Assembly (NCBI RefSeq): GCF_031143425.1
Contig: NC_090444.1
Span: 62,429,533 to 62,493,532 of the forward strand
DNA length: 64,000 nucleotides
Source: Pleurodeles waltl
Taxonomy: Eukaryota; Chordata; Amphibia; Caudata; Salamandridae
Direction of reading: 5' to 3'
In this document: positions 32,001 to 39,356 of the stretch, one piece after another
How positions within the stretch are numbered: the stretch's first letter is position 1
Layout: each line of letters starts with the position of its first letter
The notes under the pieces: generated by a model
Database searches by the model: none
Told to the model about the DNA's origin: nothing
The model's input: the letters and a program-made list of their open reading frames with translations, nothing else
Translations under genes and position numbers: made by a program

Positions 32001-34085
32001 CATGATTCCCCAAAATTGGAACCTCCTCATATTGATCATGATATCAATGCCATGCTGGCTTCTGAGGACATCACACAACATGATACCCCAAAACAAAACT
32101 TGTTTGTATTGGAACAAATTCATAACATGAATCAAACCCCTATCAATACAGCTAAAGTGAATAAAAAACAGATCATGCATGATCTGGAGAATAAATTCAA
32201 ACGCCAAATGCTTAGAAAGGCCTTTCCTTGGCCATCGCAAAGGCGCCAAGTTCTCACCTCCCAGTTCCCGCATCATAGTAGCCAAGGCTGTGGTTTGGAT
32301 TACTATAGCAGCATGATTGACACGCAAGGATTGGAACGTTCCAACCCTGCCTTGTTCCAATCACTGACCCCAAGGATGGCGCATAAAAAGAAGGTGAATT
32401 TTGAAAACAGTTTGGAGGGTCAGGATACACACTGGAGTGTGAGACGGGAGGTGGGGCTGGAAGCTGCCAGGATATCTTCCAGTGAAGGGTCTTCGCTATA
32501 CACCGCAAGCCAAATGGCTAGTCCTAGGGCACCTTCTTTCTTGGTTCCAATAACCAGGACCAGTGTCTTTAATTGCTCTGATAATATAAAAAGAACTCTT
32601 GCTGCACACTTACAGCATAAAATTATTATGAATGCTCTCACACTGCCACTCTGTGTTATTAATTCTAGGAGCATTCACCAGGAGTTGCTTACCCACAGGA
32701 AAAGAGAAGCCACTCACCAAATCAGACCATATGGAGCCAGGCTAGGCCTGGAGACAGGGATTACATACAACTCCCTCAGACTAAACAGACTTGTTCTGGT
32801 CAACGGAAATGAAAACCTTCTTATGCAGCTTCTAGATACTAATGAGAAAGAATTGAGAGAAGAAAAAAGGGAGATACTGACCATGAGGGACGTCAGCTCT
32901 CAGACTCTAGATGCGTGGGACCTACCCCTTGGGACATCAACGCCAATAAATACAGTAAGTGGTTCTGAAAGAAATGTAGAACAAAAACCTTGTAACAGAA
33001 TAGCTTCATTATTTCAGGCAAGCCATGGTGAAAACAGTCCAGCAATGCCTAAGCAAGCAGGCAAGGATATTCCAAACACCAGCACTGATGCCTCATCCAA
33101 ACTGGCAGCTCGAAGAGCAAGCAAAAGTGATTGCATTGCTTCTCCAGTACAAAGAAAAGCCACATTTCTGCAAAACTTGATGTCAAAACTCAAAAAAAGC
33201 ATATTCAAATATGGACAAAGGAAAATAAAGCCCAAAAAGGGTGGAGTTGAAGTACACGGACCGTCACGGGAGAGTGTGTTACCTTTAAAAAAAAACACCG
33301 CTCAAAACCCCACCAGCAAAGTGAGGGGAAAGGAGAAAGTAACAAAGAGGACCCCTAAAATACCAAAGGCCAACACAAAGACATCTAGCAAGATATGCCC
33401 TGTTCATTCCACACCTAAGCCTGGTAAGCCAATCAAGACCATATCATCACCATTTTCAATTGGAGACACAGCTTCAAGCGGCCAGAAGACAAGTGATAGA
33501 GAGACTCACAAGGCTGAAGATTTACTGGAACAAAATTTTAGAGTAGATCTGAAAGACATCCAGGATGGGAGAAAGTCACTGAAGGAAAGGAGAAAATCAG
33601 AGCATGTGGCATCCACACCTATTGCTAAAGAGGACACACACTCTACTAGGCACACATTGTATAAAGAAACCTCAAAGTCTACCCGGGAGTGGGAAGCAAA
33701 CTGGGAACTAATGTCCGGCAGGACAGCAAGAATAAAACAATCCTCTTCGCCTGAGTGGAATATGCAGCCTAGCACAGCTAGTACATCGGCTTCGTGTGTG
33801 ACAGTAGAGTATGGGCTTGATTCCACTAAGACTCACGGGGAGTCAGGAGAAGTGATGAGCCTGGATGTCATTGCGCCAAGAGGAAGTCGACACAGAGGGG
33901 GGGAAACCCCCACTATCCAGGGCAATTCATCAACTGACAAAAGCACTAGCTTGATGAGTTACTACCCTGTGACTGGAAAGAGACATGCTGATAGGGGGCC
34001 AGGATATTCCTCCTTGTCCACAAAATCTTCAAGCAGCAGGCACAAAATGTTCTGCTGGAACATCAATGCTGAGGGTCACGTCTGA
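23013..34085 (+). CDS. SPATA31/FAM75-like giant protein, terminal exon (3,690 codons)
   Basis: This is an 11-kb uninterrupted frame, TGA at 34083-34085. Recurrent motifs of the SPATA31 type define it, for example IELHVRKKRLHQELGLP (near 28998), EMNLKKKYLASLWGLPSL (near 28839) and LEQHIQMKTMHSGWGLP (near 27519): F-x(6-8)-LE-x-H-x-x-x-K-x-L-x-x-x-x-GLP. About two dozen diverged copies run from residue about 340 to 3200. The N-terminus (KRAFGLLVKYMGG, then CQLCGNAFCQEC) resembles the conserved Cys segment after the membrane anchor in mammalian SPATA31. The anchor itself would lie in an upstream exon not found here. Residues about 739-748 are poly-Arg and 764-1171 a 12 x 34-residue array. Much of the rest is Ser/Lys-rich and probably disordered. 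No transmembrane helix or enzyme domain is seen. In mammals the family is testis-biased and linked to spermatogenesis; the role here is inferred from that only. The length far exceeds mammalian members, which I recall as roughly 1,000-1,500 residues. The intact frame argues for selection. Confidence 0.78.
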   Translation: MASTLKRAFGLLVKYMGGPLETDTCQLCGNAFCQECRLVLHSDGLPDGLDVESTRARRGSSRKVRQRSLTSSNRGSGKGVPKTSNPSSQSIHHSVSMSSSDESIYGSSLRSAYPRKRSILVDCRDRACPRNCCCFGTSAWKRSCGMATSRPSDKPMRERRSRGRKRYQTDSLQVSRCPRSTTNQKRNSDTSYLSSSTSSSYRMIPSQQSLPTDASSRRLSLPGDTSGRLSSSSDDDLIQSCHSGHTTTYSGRSTPHSGTSLYSDISSMESARPLESKPADPISSLCNDEAFSPSGVSQTLPPYARKISFPQIVDIPDSEEDSSRVSHFSCLLQEAQSTRIAHLLRQRVLHPLYGFPEPVAKSQKWAEEKQKTNEKKISQCPGKFVPKIQINDNILTPPMREDGEGLRSDPSMETSFLSDAIKERLELHLNNKALQNVCGLQTTVQKSQGMFMPLAPKPIKPTPCRKRVKTVLAALVSSEAQQLLEAHFQKKVQKHHSTLLGKISESAQEVLPSGSPRPDHESLKDTAEMNEGPPIKITTQKTDKMNNQQTETCVSTGMEQMPSQVKEFGQNHVFLANSHLPKCVFKGQGIKRPRVGNMPSLSHDVMRSLEQNLSRKHHVLFSGPSPHPTNSQPSLPVESGTSSIMLKKKEAGFVESKTGHSRELCGQKKLLLAKGTLPVKRKQSFSVASPPPPKMQQKQRVKTSLWPREQKHASSVPKTTSSTSSLGSKPRVANGGSKRRRRRRRRRRKCHPAVTKRSQQMLIKGLEPCSPKHLITGSKCLLPRPCPSQEKIRNVQMDDLEPCSPKPLITVSKCLLPRPCPSQEKIRNVQMDGLEPCSPKPLITGSKCLLARPCPSQEKIRNVQTDGLEPCSPKLLITGSKCLLARPCPSQEKIRYVQTDGLEPRSPKPLITGSKCLLPRPCPSQEKIRYVQKDGLEPCSPKPLITGSKCLLPRPCPSQEKIRYVHTDGLEPLSPKPLITGSKCLLPRPCPSQEKIRYVQTDGLEPCSPKPLITGSKCLLPRPCPSQEKIRYVQTDGLEPCSPKPLITGSKCLLPRPCPSQEKIRYVQTDGLEPCSLKPLITWSKCLLARPCPRQENIRHVQTDGLEPCLPKPLITGNKYLLPRPCPTQENIRYVQTDGLEPCSPKPLITGSKYLLPRPCPSQENIRYVQTDNKDTHAKLPSKPHMSYKQYYSKTAAKETQMFMESESATTTRIVNCTCTPLVQPNAMQDLEPDNTRKTLIHEQRFTAKPEMPRGAFMPSVPLERPPAESSKKKENIHINLVDVTLLNENCKHLLELHITRNVTEENHECPSSISSKTVDKLMAHMAKVSATSQCQTQPTNRNLHTSVISIRSDIYQKDANQETRSLQYNVFVSHFHKNPYMVFQHRHQLLMKHTKSEFKVHTEGLLSMEKVLFPKQSHLGGRHLKSRTTFLPFAEHIIIDTVDWNLRHKLLRHLWGLAPLHHDDYKKSNTKDLLRPPPPAEVTANTELSEVESDFLMLTQRALLEQHIQMKTMHSGWGLPTLLRSSLQAVMASSPECSSIEACTQAEDEIVMIGEEAFFSPETTRKCVESHAKQRLMLQDFGLPNTAEESLAELFPPSTCNEALASQKEATVDVPRLPASPASTKESEANDSALLVATSKKQKGMPYKIPKDAPVQIKPPMSKKKSVQKKRGLPQKIVDFFKALIVCKLPRSEETVDCYRISSVLGCPSFSVQIGKGHIELFNSSKELTIYSSDLSKIARTSFRVTDLHKHNDLYLQLIKRLCETGHGTIHSSLIESWTVFGTSHKLSIRTPPAISKTCLRRFRKLMFFVEQDAIDRIENNLRQKHLMSKWWFPSPHTDSACKMALARKPAPQLTHRCRVAIESPSTKILSGDSLHQLELQIAKKCIEVRLGAIPLAVKISLKAMYSVQKEPLPKQTTVCKSPKFRNSAPIFGEQRIIEPIEMNLKKKYLASLWGLPSLYVNSLMEKWLPLPPSAVHVGGINTVSSKEKLFLNEEIRELIELHVRKKRLHQELGLPFKLWKIFNWFTPRPSALSGPKKTKVNRVVLTKKPFFITQKTHLCLDYYIKRVQMQQRDGLPENIIQSLKHFMPRAPEIPESTPHSPIEECKGPLRDPVKGLSETRDATTRALVDAWDPKQHSQSSKQMSSPRETLKESKKTEIIFLQLHLVQKYIEIHLQQFPSRVVKSWNSVQTSEIDELAKTVLSSRISNLPRPTHLTFMEQFAIEQINQNLVHKHLMLMSAIAESSKTLAPQACTWSTTHTRPKRAAMEFVDMQTSFLAGEKRDALKCHVDPERLQYDPTLPFASQRTTVLSPMPAKLTVTKPKFPTEVNILPVELTFIEKATEEKLVSSSRSSLASRACGLSIDKELKPQKLQMSKQESPSRGRGPMFVLAKKRNTNIFKKWTKQRRARAMESKKHNVGTIRQCSVLDTLAIGAKWVDLNMNLENPPSLCGVLSPSTNHFPTTIHKPCSRGPRFNLDGPYIEFSAMETSFLGCKVRTHLDWHVRKKSLQQECSLPQVVQNSLQMFIPPTQHLLRSPYHREAKLKILPLIWKLEFIDEGIKEQLEFHIQRLIVQKRFGLSRHIQDELKQSLLSFPTSDAQTSDDQESVGSFSTRSEASLATKGSIAAEDKPQRFADAYATTASQFNNQLEQHLPRKCLEVKTGVLPFLAERSLRITSSTMKTSLPKQIIQSPRVKPRATLVPFLEAENVHQVDMNIKHKHYMSFQVLKSLASPSRRHPLTSNEKSDPPFQPQSVFRLCSKNVTKIPPPVKHEDSLSPEEDLHHANLLFGRPALRLTPQKDNPGARCKYQQQMAKHSDSWQVDLSLPKPLTQMSRVQKYQYMTWRHRDRNVSPSAAKANPLLRKTQHTTSTERGAHSLGSLHQNSPKRDVVSGDNDSLPDINDFQDIAKAIELHLQQKLVQSMLPHLQTPASKSVTFSTFMKSPTSLEETHQKCSTVSDAIVAYFKTPQNILELISIVNFHLRKRNFEIPFNPPCPVHDSPKLEPPHIDHDINAMLASEDITQHDTPKQNLFVLEQIHNMNQTPINTAKVNKKQIMHDLENKFKRQMLRKAFPWPSQRRQVLTSQFPHHSSQGCGLDYYSSMIDTQGLERSNPALFQSLTPRMAHKKKVNFENSLEGQDTHWSVRREVGLEAARISSSEGSSLYTASQMASPRAPSFLVPITRTSVFNCSDNIKRTLAAHLQHKIIMNALTLPLCVINSRSIHQELLTHRKREATHQIRPYGARLGLETGITYNSLRLNRLVLVNGNENLLMQLLDTNEKELREEKREILTMRDVSSQTLDAWDLPLGTSTPINTVSGSERNVEQKPCNRIASLFQASHGENSPAMPKQAGKDIPNTSTDASSKLAARRASKSDCIASPVQRKATFLQNLMSKLKKSIFKYGQRKIKPKKGGVEVHGPSRESVLPLKKNTAQNPTSKVRGKEKVTKRTPKIPKANTKTSSKICPVHSTPKPGKPIKTISSPFSIGDTASSGQKTSDRETHKAEDLLEQNFRVDLKDIQDGRKSLKERRKSEHVASTPIAKEDTHSTRHTLYKETSKSTREWEANWELMSGRTARIKQSSSPEWNMQPSTASTSASCVTVEYGLDSTKTHGESGEVMSLDVIAPRGSRHRGGETPTIQGNSSTDKSTSLMSYYPVTGKRHADRGPGYSSLSTKSSSSRHKMFCWNINAEGHV
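25227..25256 (+). repeat. (AGG)10 microsatellite encoding poly-arginine
   Basis: Ten consecutive in-frame AGG codons follow SK and precede K-C, giving a strongly basic patch (residues about 739-748) 45 bp before the 34-residue array. A pure trinucleotide run can change length without breaking the frame. Confidence 0.97.
25302..26525 (+). repeat. 12-copy 102-bp (34-residue) coding tandem array
   Basis: Exactly twelve 102-bp units lie end to end in frame. The unit runs from DGLEPCSPKPLITGSKCLLP to a second half with RPCPSQEKIRYVQT. Units 8 (26016-26117) and 9 (26118-26219) appear identical, while the outer units differ: KIRNV in units 1-3, NIRYV or NIRHV in 10-12. Cys-23 of the unit is kept in all twelve. 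Cys-6 is lost in units 5 and 7 and Cys-17 in 11 and 12. The unit is Pro-, Lys/Arg- and Cys-rich. Because 102 is a multiple of three, an antisense and another sense frame are also open; they are not genes. Confidence 0.97.
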
Positions 34086-34205
34086 GATATGGATTCTGAA
34101 CAACGCAGTCCCAGGAATACAGCTGAAGATTCAACAGCAGGGACCATCCCTAAAAGCAGATGTTTATATTTTGAATACTCTTGTTGATTTGCTAACGCAA
34201 GAATT

Positions 34206-34211
34206 AATAAA
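34206..34211 (+). terminator. Polyadenylation signal of the SPATA31-like gene
   Basis: The canonical AATAAA lies 121 bp after the TGA stop, with a short GT-containing stretch (ccgtctgtgttaa) about 15-25 bp further on. This gives a short 3' UTR. Confidence 0.7.
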
Positions 34212-34943
34212 TGAATAGTTCATATGCCGTCTGTGTTAAACATGCTGCGCTATCTGGGGGGGAGGAGAGGGGTAGTGAGCTTCCTGTTAGTGACACCTGG
34301 AAATTAAATTTTGACACCAGGATAATGTTAGCAAAGTTCCATATTTCATACCTTTTAAACCCACCTGGTATTTGCATCTACCCGTTCAGCGTCCTGGACC
34401 TTACATAAATACTGCCTTTTTCTATAGAAGACCTATGCAATGCGTTAGACACTGAGAAAGAGGCTTTGTCTTTCCTTGTCACCCACAGCATCAATTCCTA
34501 AGTAACCTCTTTCTGTCAGACCCCACTTTGTGGAAAACAACTGGGGAAAGAGATTACAGCAAAGGGGAAAAGGGAAAAAGGTAATGACTCTCTTGTCAGA
34601 CCCCGCCTACTAGATCACCTATTTTGACAAAAAAGTTATACCTTCACGTCTCGTCCACCCTGTCAATTAGACACAGGGAAAGAGGTTATGCTGATCCTAT
34701 TAAACCCACTAGGTATACTGTTGAAAAAACTCTTCTCTAACATTTACCTAGTAGAAAAGACATCATGTCCTGTAGAAAAAGAGGTTGTTCACTTCTTTTC
34801 ATTGTGAAATGAGATCACATCTTTCCTGTGTCGACTCCACTAATGCCAGTGCATAAATAAAAAGTTCTGCTCTTTCAGGCCATCAAAATGGTAAAAGTGT
34901 TTAAATTCCCCAGAAGATTTTCAACCTCCTATCAAATGCATGC
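34212..34943. other. Gene 3' flank with degenerate direct repeats
   Basis: No gene is seen. Variants of agacacagggaaagaggtt recur near 34448, 34543, 34669 and 34771, and gtcagaccccrcyt near 34517 and 34597. This suggests a diverged array with a spacing of roughly 100-130 bp. Confidence 0.4.
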
Positions 34944-35077
34944 TATCAATCAATCAATCAATCAAACATTTGTAAAGCGCGCTACTCACCCGCTAGGGTC
35001 TCGAGGCGCTGAAAGGGGGGTTGGAAAGGACTGCTACTGCTCGAATAACCAGGTCTTGAGGCATTACCTGAAGGTCA
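34944..35077 (-). mobile_element. 5'-truncated L2 LINE tail
   Basis: (ATCA)n followed by aagcgcgctactcacccgc is the reverse complement of the L2 3' end at 17860-17900. The similarity runs on through the C-terminal coding end (aaccaggtcttgaggc). Only the last 130 bp or so of the element is present. Confidence 0.85.
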
Positions 35078-35089
35078 GTGACTGAATGA

Positions 35090-35984
35090 GAAAAAAGATC
35101 ACCATAATATCTTACCTATTGGGTGACTAGTCGATGAGTGGACTGGGCGGATATGTATGAGTGGTTTGTGTCTGCATGTTCGTGGTTCAAGAGCTGCATA
35201 GGTCTCTCAAGTTTCCTTCTAGCTTGCCTGTAACAGAGTTCACTTACCTGACTAAGGGATCCCATGACAGGCTGGTGAAGAGGGAAGTCTATCGGGAGTC
35301 CTGGAAATGGAAGAAGGACACCATGAAAAAGAAGTAATTGAGATTTCCTTAGCTTTAGTAGGGAAGGGAAGTCTGGATTTTATGAAGAACACAGGCAAGT
35401 ATTATGCATTCTTTTTTGCTTTAATTGTAATAGCAGCCGAGGACACAAGAACTACATTACCCAGAAACACTAAGTAAAAGACAAACAATATAATAGCACA
35501 ATAACTCCACCAACTCAATAATTATCTTGACTAAGATAAACAAGCCCTCTTTAGACATTAGACATTATGATTGTAACATAGGATTTATAATCATCAAAAT
35601 AGAAAAGGCCAGAAAAAGATTGAAGAAGTCTTTAGCCCAATTCTTAGATGAGTGGATGGCAGATTTCCAAAAATCTAAGGAAAGTCAGGAATCCAGAGGG
35701 TTCCTTTCAGAACATGTCTGGAAAAACTGGTGTCTAGTACCATCCATCGAAATAGCAGATGCACTTGAAAACGTCTTAGGTGGAGGAAGTTGTTGCCAGA
35801 GTTGGCACTACAAAAAACAAGCATGGGAGGGATAAAACAAAAAGTGGTGGGATAAGAGCCTGTGTGTCGTTAATACAACCAGACATCCATTCACTAAAGC
35901 TAGGGAAATCTCCATTTTATTACAATACCAGAGGCTTCTATTATGCTTGTTCAAAGCTTAGGCACAACAGTACTAGTCATATCA
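35090..35984. other. No clear gene; probable 3' part of the adjacent DIRS element
   Basis: This lies beyond the recombinase end of the DIRS fragment and could hold its terminal repeat. I cannot recognise the terminal sequences. The 102-codon + frame at 35527 has no known motif. Confidence 0.35.
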
Positions 35985-38050
35985 ACAATTGGTTTACAAT
36001 AATAGGTTTTGAAACGATTCTCATTTGCCTATCCTCCAATCTGAGTATGTGCATAAGTCCAACACAAGCACAAAAAGCCTTTGAAACCATGACTGCTCTA
36101 GTGAAATGAGCTCCAAAATTGTTAATGCCAATACCCGCTAGGTTCATAACACATTTGACCCAACGAGCTCAATTAGTGGAAGACACAGGTTTAAGAGGTT
36201 TTGGTAAAATAGCAGAAGTTGCACAGAGGAGGACATTCGCAGATCTGCTGTTGCCATCATGTAGGCTTTTAGACAATTTCCTACACATAATTGTGGTTGT
36301 GATGGAAAATATGGATCATGAACAGAAGATCAATTTGATTTTGTCCTTCTAGAAATCCGAAAACGTACCCCAGAAGAGGTTTACTGTACAAAAGAAATGT
36401 CTGAATCTCTGACATCTGATATATATTCCAGCAATACCAAGCAGAACAAAACTGTCAATTTTGCAGGCAAATTTGTTTTAAAAAAAGGTTTGTCATTACC
36501 CTGCACAGACAGAAACAATTGCAAAACTAAATTAACATCCCACATATGGTTACACTTTGGAAAAGGAGAATTACAAAATGTTACTCCCTTTAACAAACAA
36601 CATATTAAATGATGGTCACCAACTGGTCTTCCATTTACTCGGACATGTTCCACTGAAATAGCTGATCTATATGTGTTAATCATTCTATAAGCCTTCCCTT
36701 GAGAGGCCAAGGAAGCTAGGAAATTAACAATTGAAGTCACATCACCTGAAACGGGATCTGAATCCCTCTCCATACACCAGCTTGTCCACAAAAGCCAGGC
36801 TTAACTTGTACTGTGTAGTTGTTGCTGGTGCCCAAGCCTGTTTAATGTATTGAGCAGCCTACAGCGAAGTACCTAGGGTTCTCCAGGCTGACCCAAAAGC
36901 CTCAACCAGTTTCAGGGAGTTGTTGAGAATCATTTTGTGACAAAAAACGACAGGATTCAGAAGAAGATTGAGAAAAGATGGAAGAAGAATTGGGTAATTT
37001 ATGGACAAATCTAGGACTGTGGGGCACCAAGGCTGTGCTTGCTAAAGAGGAGTTATCAACACTAGAGGGGTTTGTTGAAGACGCACCTGTGCCAAGCCTC
37101 GAGCAATCATAATAAATGGAGGAAAAACATAGTATAAGTGATTGGGCCATACCTGAATCAAAACATCTGTTGCTAATGCCTGATGGTCTGGTTTCTAACT
37201 GTAAAAAGAGGAAGCTGTGGGTTTAGCTGGGATGCAATGAGATATATCAGCACTGGACCAAACTTTGAAAAAATCTTGTCGAATAAAGAACAATGAAGAT
37301 GCCAATTGCTGGAATCCTGACAATTTCTGGATTACCAATCAGCAAAAGTGTTAAGGTTCCCACAAAGGTATTCCACTTGAAGTGAAAGTTTCTGCTTGAG
37401 ACGGAACTCTCAAAAACTCTTGGCTAATTCCACTAAGGGTTTGGACATTGTCCTTCCAGGCAATGTACCGTACTGATGAAAAATTGCCCATTTATAACAG
37501 ACTCAAACAACCTATTCTATTCTTGGCAGAGGTTTGAATTGTGAAAGAACCTGCAAGTAATTTCATACAGTTTATGTGCTATAAAGATGCCCACATCTTG
37601 CACCCCAACCAGATCGCACTGGCATTAAGTTCTAAAATAAGATCTGGAATGGTAGAAAATATTGACCTTTCCCATCCTTTAGGTGATCTAGCCACTATTC
37701 CAGCTCTTCTCAAGATTCCAGATCTAAAAGAATTAATTCTGAGTAAAAAAGACCTTGGCAAAGCAGACCTGCTAAAATATTATTACAAACAAGGCCCTTA
37801 GAGGAGCACAAACTACTCCCAGCTGTAAAGCAAAAGCTCCAGCCCTGAGAGAGCTTAAAGAGACATTGAATGGAGGAAGAGGTTATGGTTTTGCCCCCCT
37901 CCCAATCTAGTACGGGGACCTGAAGGATGAACTGGACAGAGAGAGCACAGTGTGCTGAACATTTTGGTGGTGGTCCCATCACCCTAGGACTACCACAGGC
38001 TGAGTTATGGGTAAAAATATGTTGTAAAAGGAATGCCCCGCAAAGCATTA
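35985..38050 (-). pseudogene. DIRS-type retroelement relic: RNase H and tyrosine recombinase
   Basis: On the - strand, about 37760-37580 gives an RNase H block in two phases (LDHLKDGKG, then SGWGARCGHL), followed near 37400 by a VEYLCGNLNTFADWQSRN-like end. Then 36791-36381 gives the recombinase N-terminal domain: MWTSWCMERDSDPVSGDV, INTYRSAIS, LPAKLTVLFCLVLLEYISD. Near 36110-36070 is FGAHFTR, equivalent to the G-A-H-S-T-R box of DIRS recombinases. Frameshifts and stops are many, and the reverse transcriptase and gag are absent. DIRS elements insert by recombination rather than by a DDE integrase. This copy is dead. Confidence 0.78.
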
Positions 38051-39129
38051 TGGGGGAGTTTCTCGAGTGAATATTGTAGTATCAGCTATCCTGCTGAGCT
38101 GTAGAGAGCCGCGTTGGGGGTTTCCCTTGTGTTTTTTCTATTTAAAAAGCACCAGTTTGTATATTTTTCAACTGCTAAATTTGGGAATACTTTAGGAATG
38201 GGGCTGAAAATTTAACCAGTGCTCAAATAAAGAGCTCCAATCTTCTGGTCTAAATTCACGCTATATAACACTGCAAAAAAATAAATAAAAAAGAATCCCT
38301 CTCCAGCTTGCAACATTTGTCGGGCACAGACACTGCAAAGAAACAGCGAGATCCTAGAGAAAGAAATCACATACTGCCATGAGCACAAAGTGGAGAGACA
38401 AAAGAAGAATTTGTTGCACTGAGACTAATGTATGTGGTCGATCGTGCAATAATCCATGTAACAGGGTCAGTCTCCAAAGCTGTAACAAAACATTTCAAGG
38501 CGACACAAAACTAAAGCATTTACCTAACAAACCAAAGAAATTTTGAAAGGCAGGCCAAGGAAGGAATGAAAGTGATGGGTGTGTGATGGGCGTGGTGAAA
38601 GCCCACAGAAGTAGATTACAGCAGGTCGAAACAGCGCATGCATGCTACCTAGGCGTACCTAAAAAATGCAGTTGCTCCTCCTAGGGGGTGTTTTTTTTAA
38701 AAAGATACTGTAAGGGAGTGTTGAAGAGAAAAATAAGGCATGTGTCTCAGATAGAGGGAAAATAAGACCCATCCTCAGGGAAGAGAGCTGCATCCAAGTG
38801 AAGAAATGGTAGCTGTGTCAGGAAATTGCAGAGTGGCCGTCTTCAGAAAGCAAAAGGGCATGTGGCTGAAGAGATGCCCTTGTAATGCAGCTGTGTAGGA
38901 TGTGAGCACTCAAGCCAGAGAACAACAAAGAAAAAAATGGGAAGTGGAAGCCGCACCACCGATAACAAGCAGTCAAAGTCCCAAAGAAGTAGAGTGCGCC
39001 TCTGAAGAGATATTTCCGCTAGGACCATTTTGAAGGCCCACAAGCACATACAGGACAGTGCACGACAGTGAGAGGATTCAAACGAAAGCTGATGTTAGGT
39101 TAAAAAGAATAACCTTATACCACCACTCA
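38051..39129. other. No recognisable gene
   Basis: Sequence is AT-rich near 38150-38300 and purine-rich towards 38700-38960. Frames are short and without motifs. Confidence 0.4.
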
Positions 39130-39300
39130 CAGACAATAATATGGCCATCATTATGACCGGTCAGGGTTAATATGGTGGTAGCACTGCTAACAGGCTGGCG
39201 ATACATACCGCCATATTGTGAGATTGGCGGGTTGGCTGTAGCCAATCCGCCACTTCTCCACTCTTATCGCCATGGCGGTATGAGCCGCTGGGCCGGAGAT
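39130..39300. mobile_element. Possible MITE-like element with internal hairpin
   Basis: A near-perfect hairpin lies at 39226-39252 (ggcgggttggct and agccaatccgcc). Further ggcggtat/ataccgcc blocks occur around it. The repeated gcggta and tatgaccgg words recall palindromic elements common in newts. Ends are not defined. Confidence 0.35.
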
Positions 39301-39356
39301 GTCTTAAGTAGACTTAAGGGGAATTGCTTCCAGTTATCTGGTAGCATGATCCACTC

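Noticed and set aside
35527..35835. 102-codon + frame downstream of the L2 tail
   Set aside because: No recognised motif, no splice or start support, and it lies within the likely 3' region of a DIRS relic.
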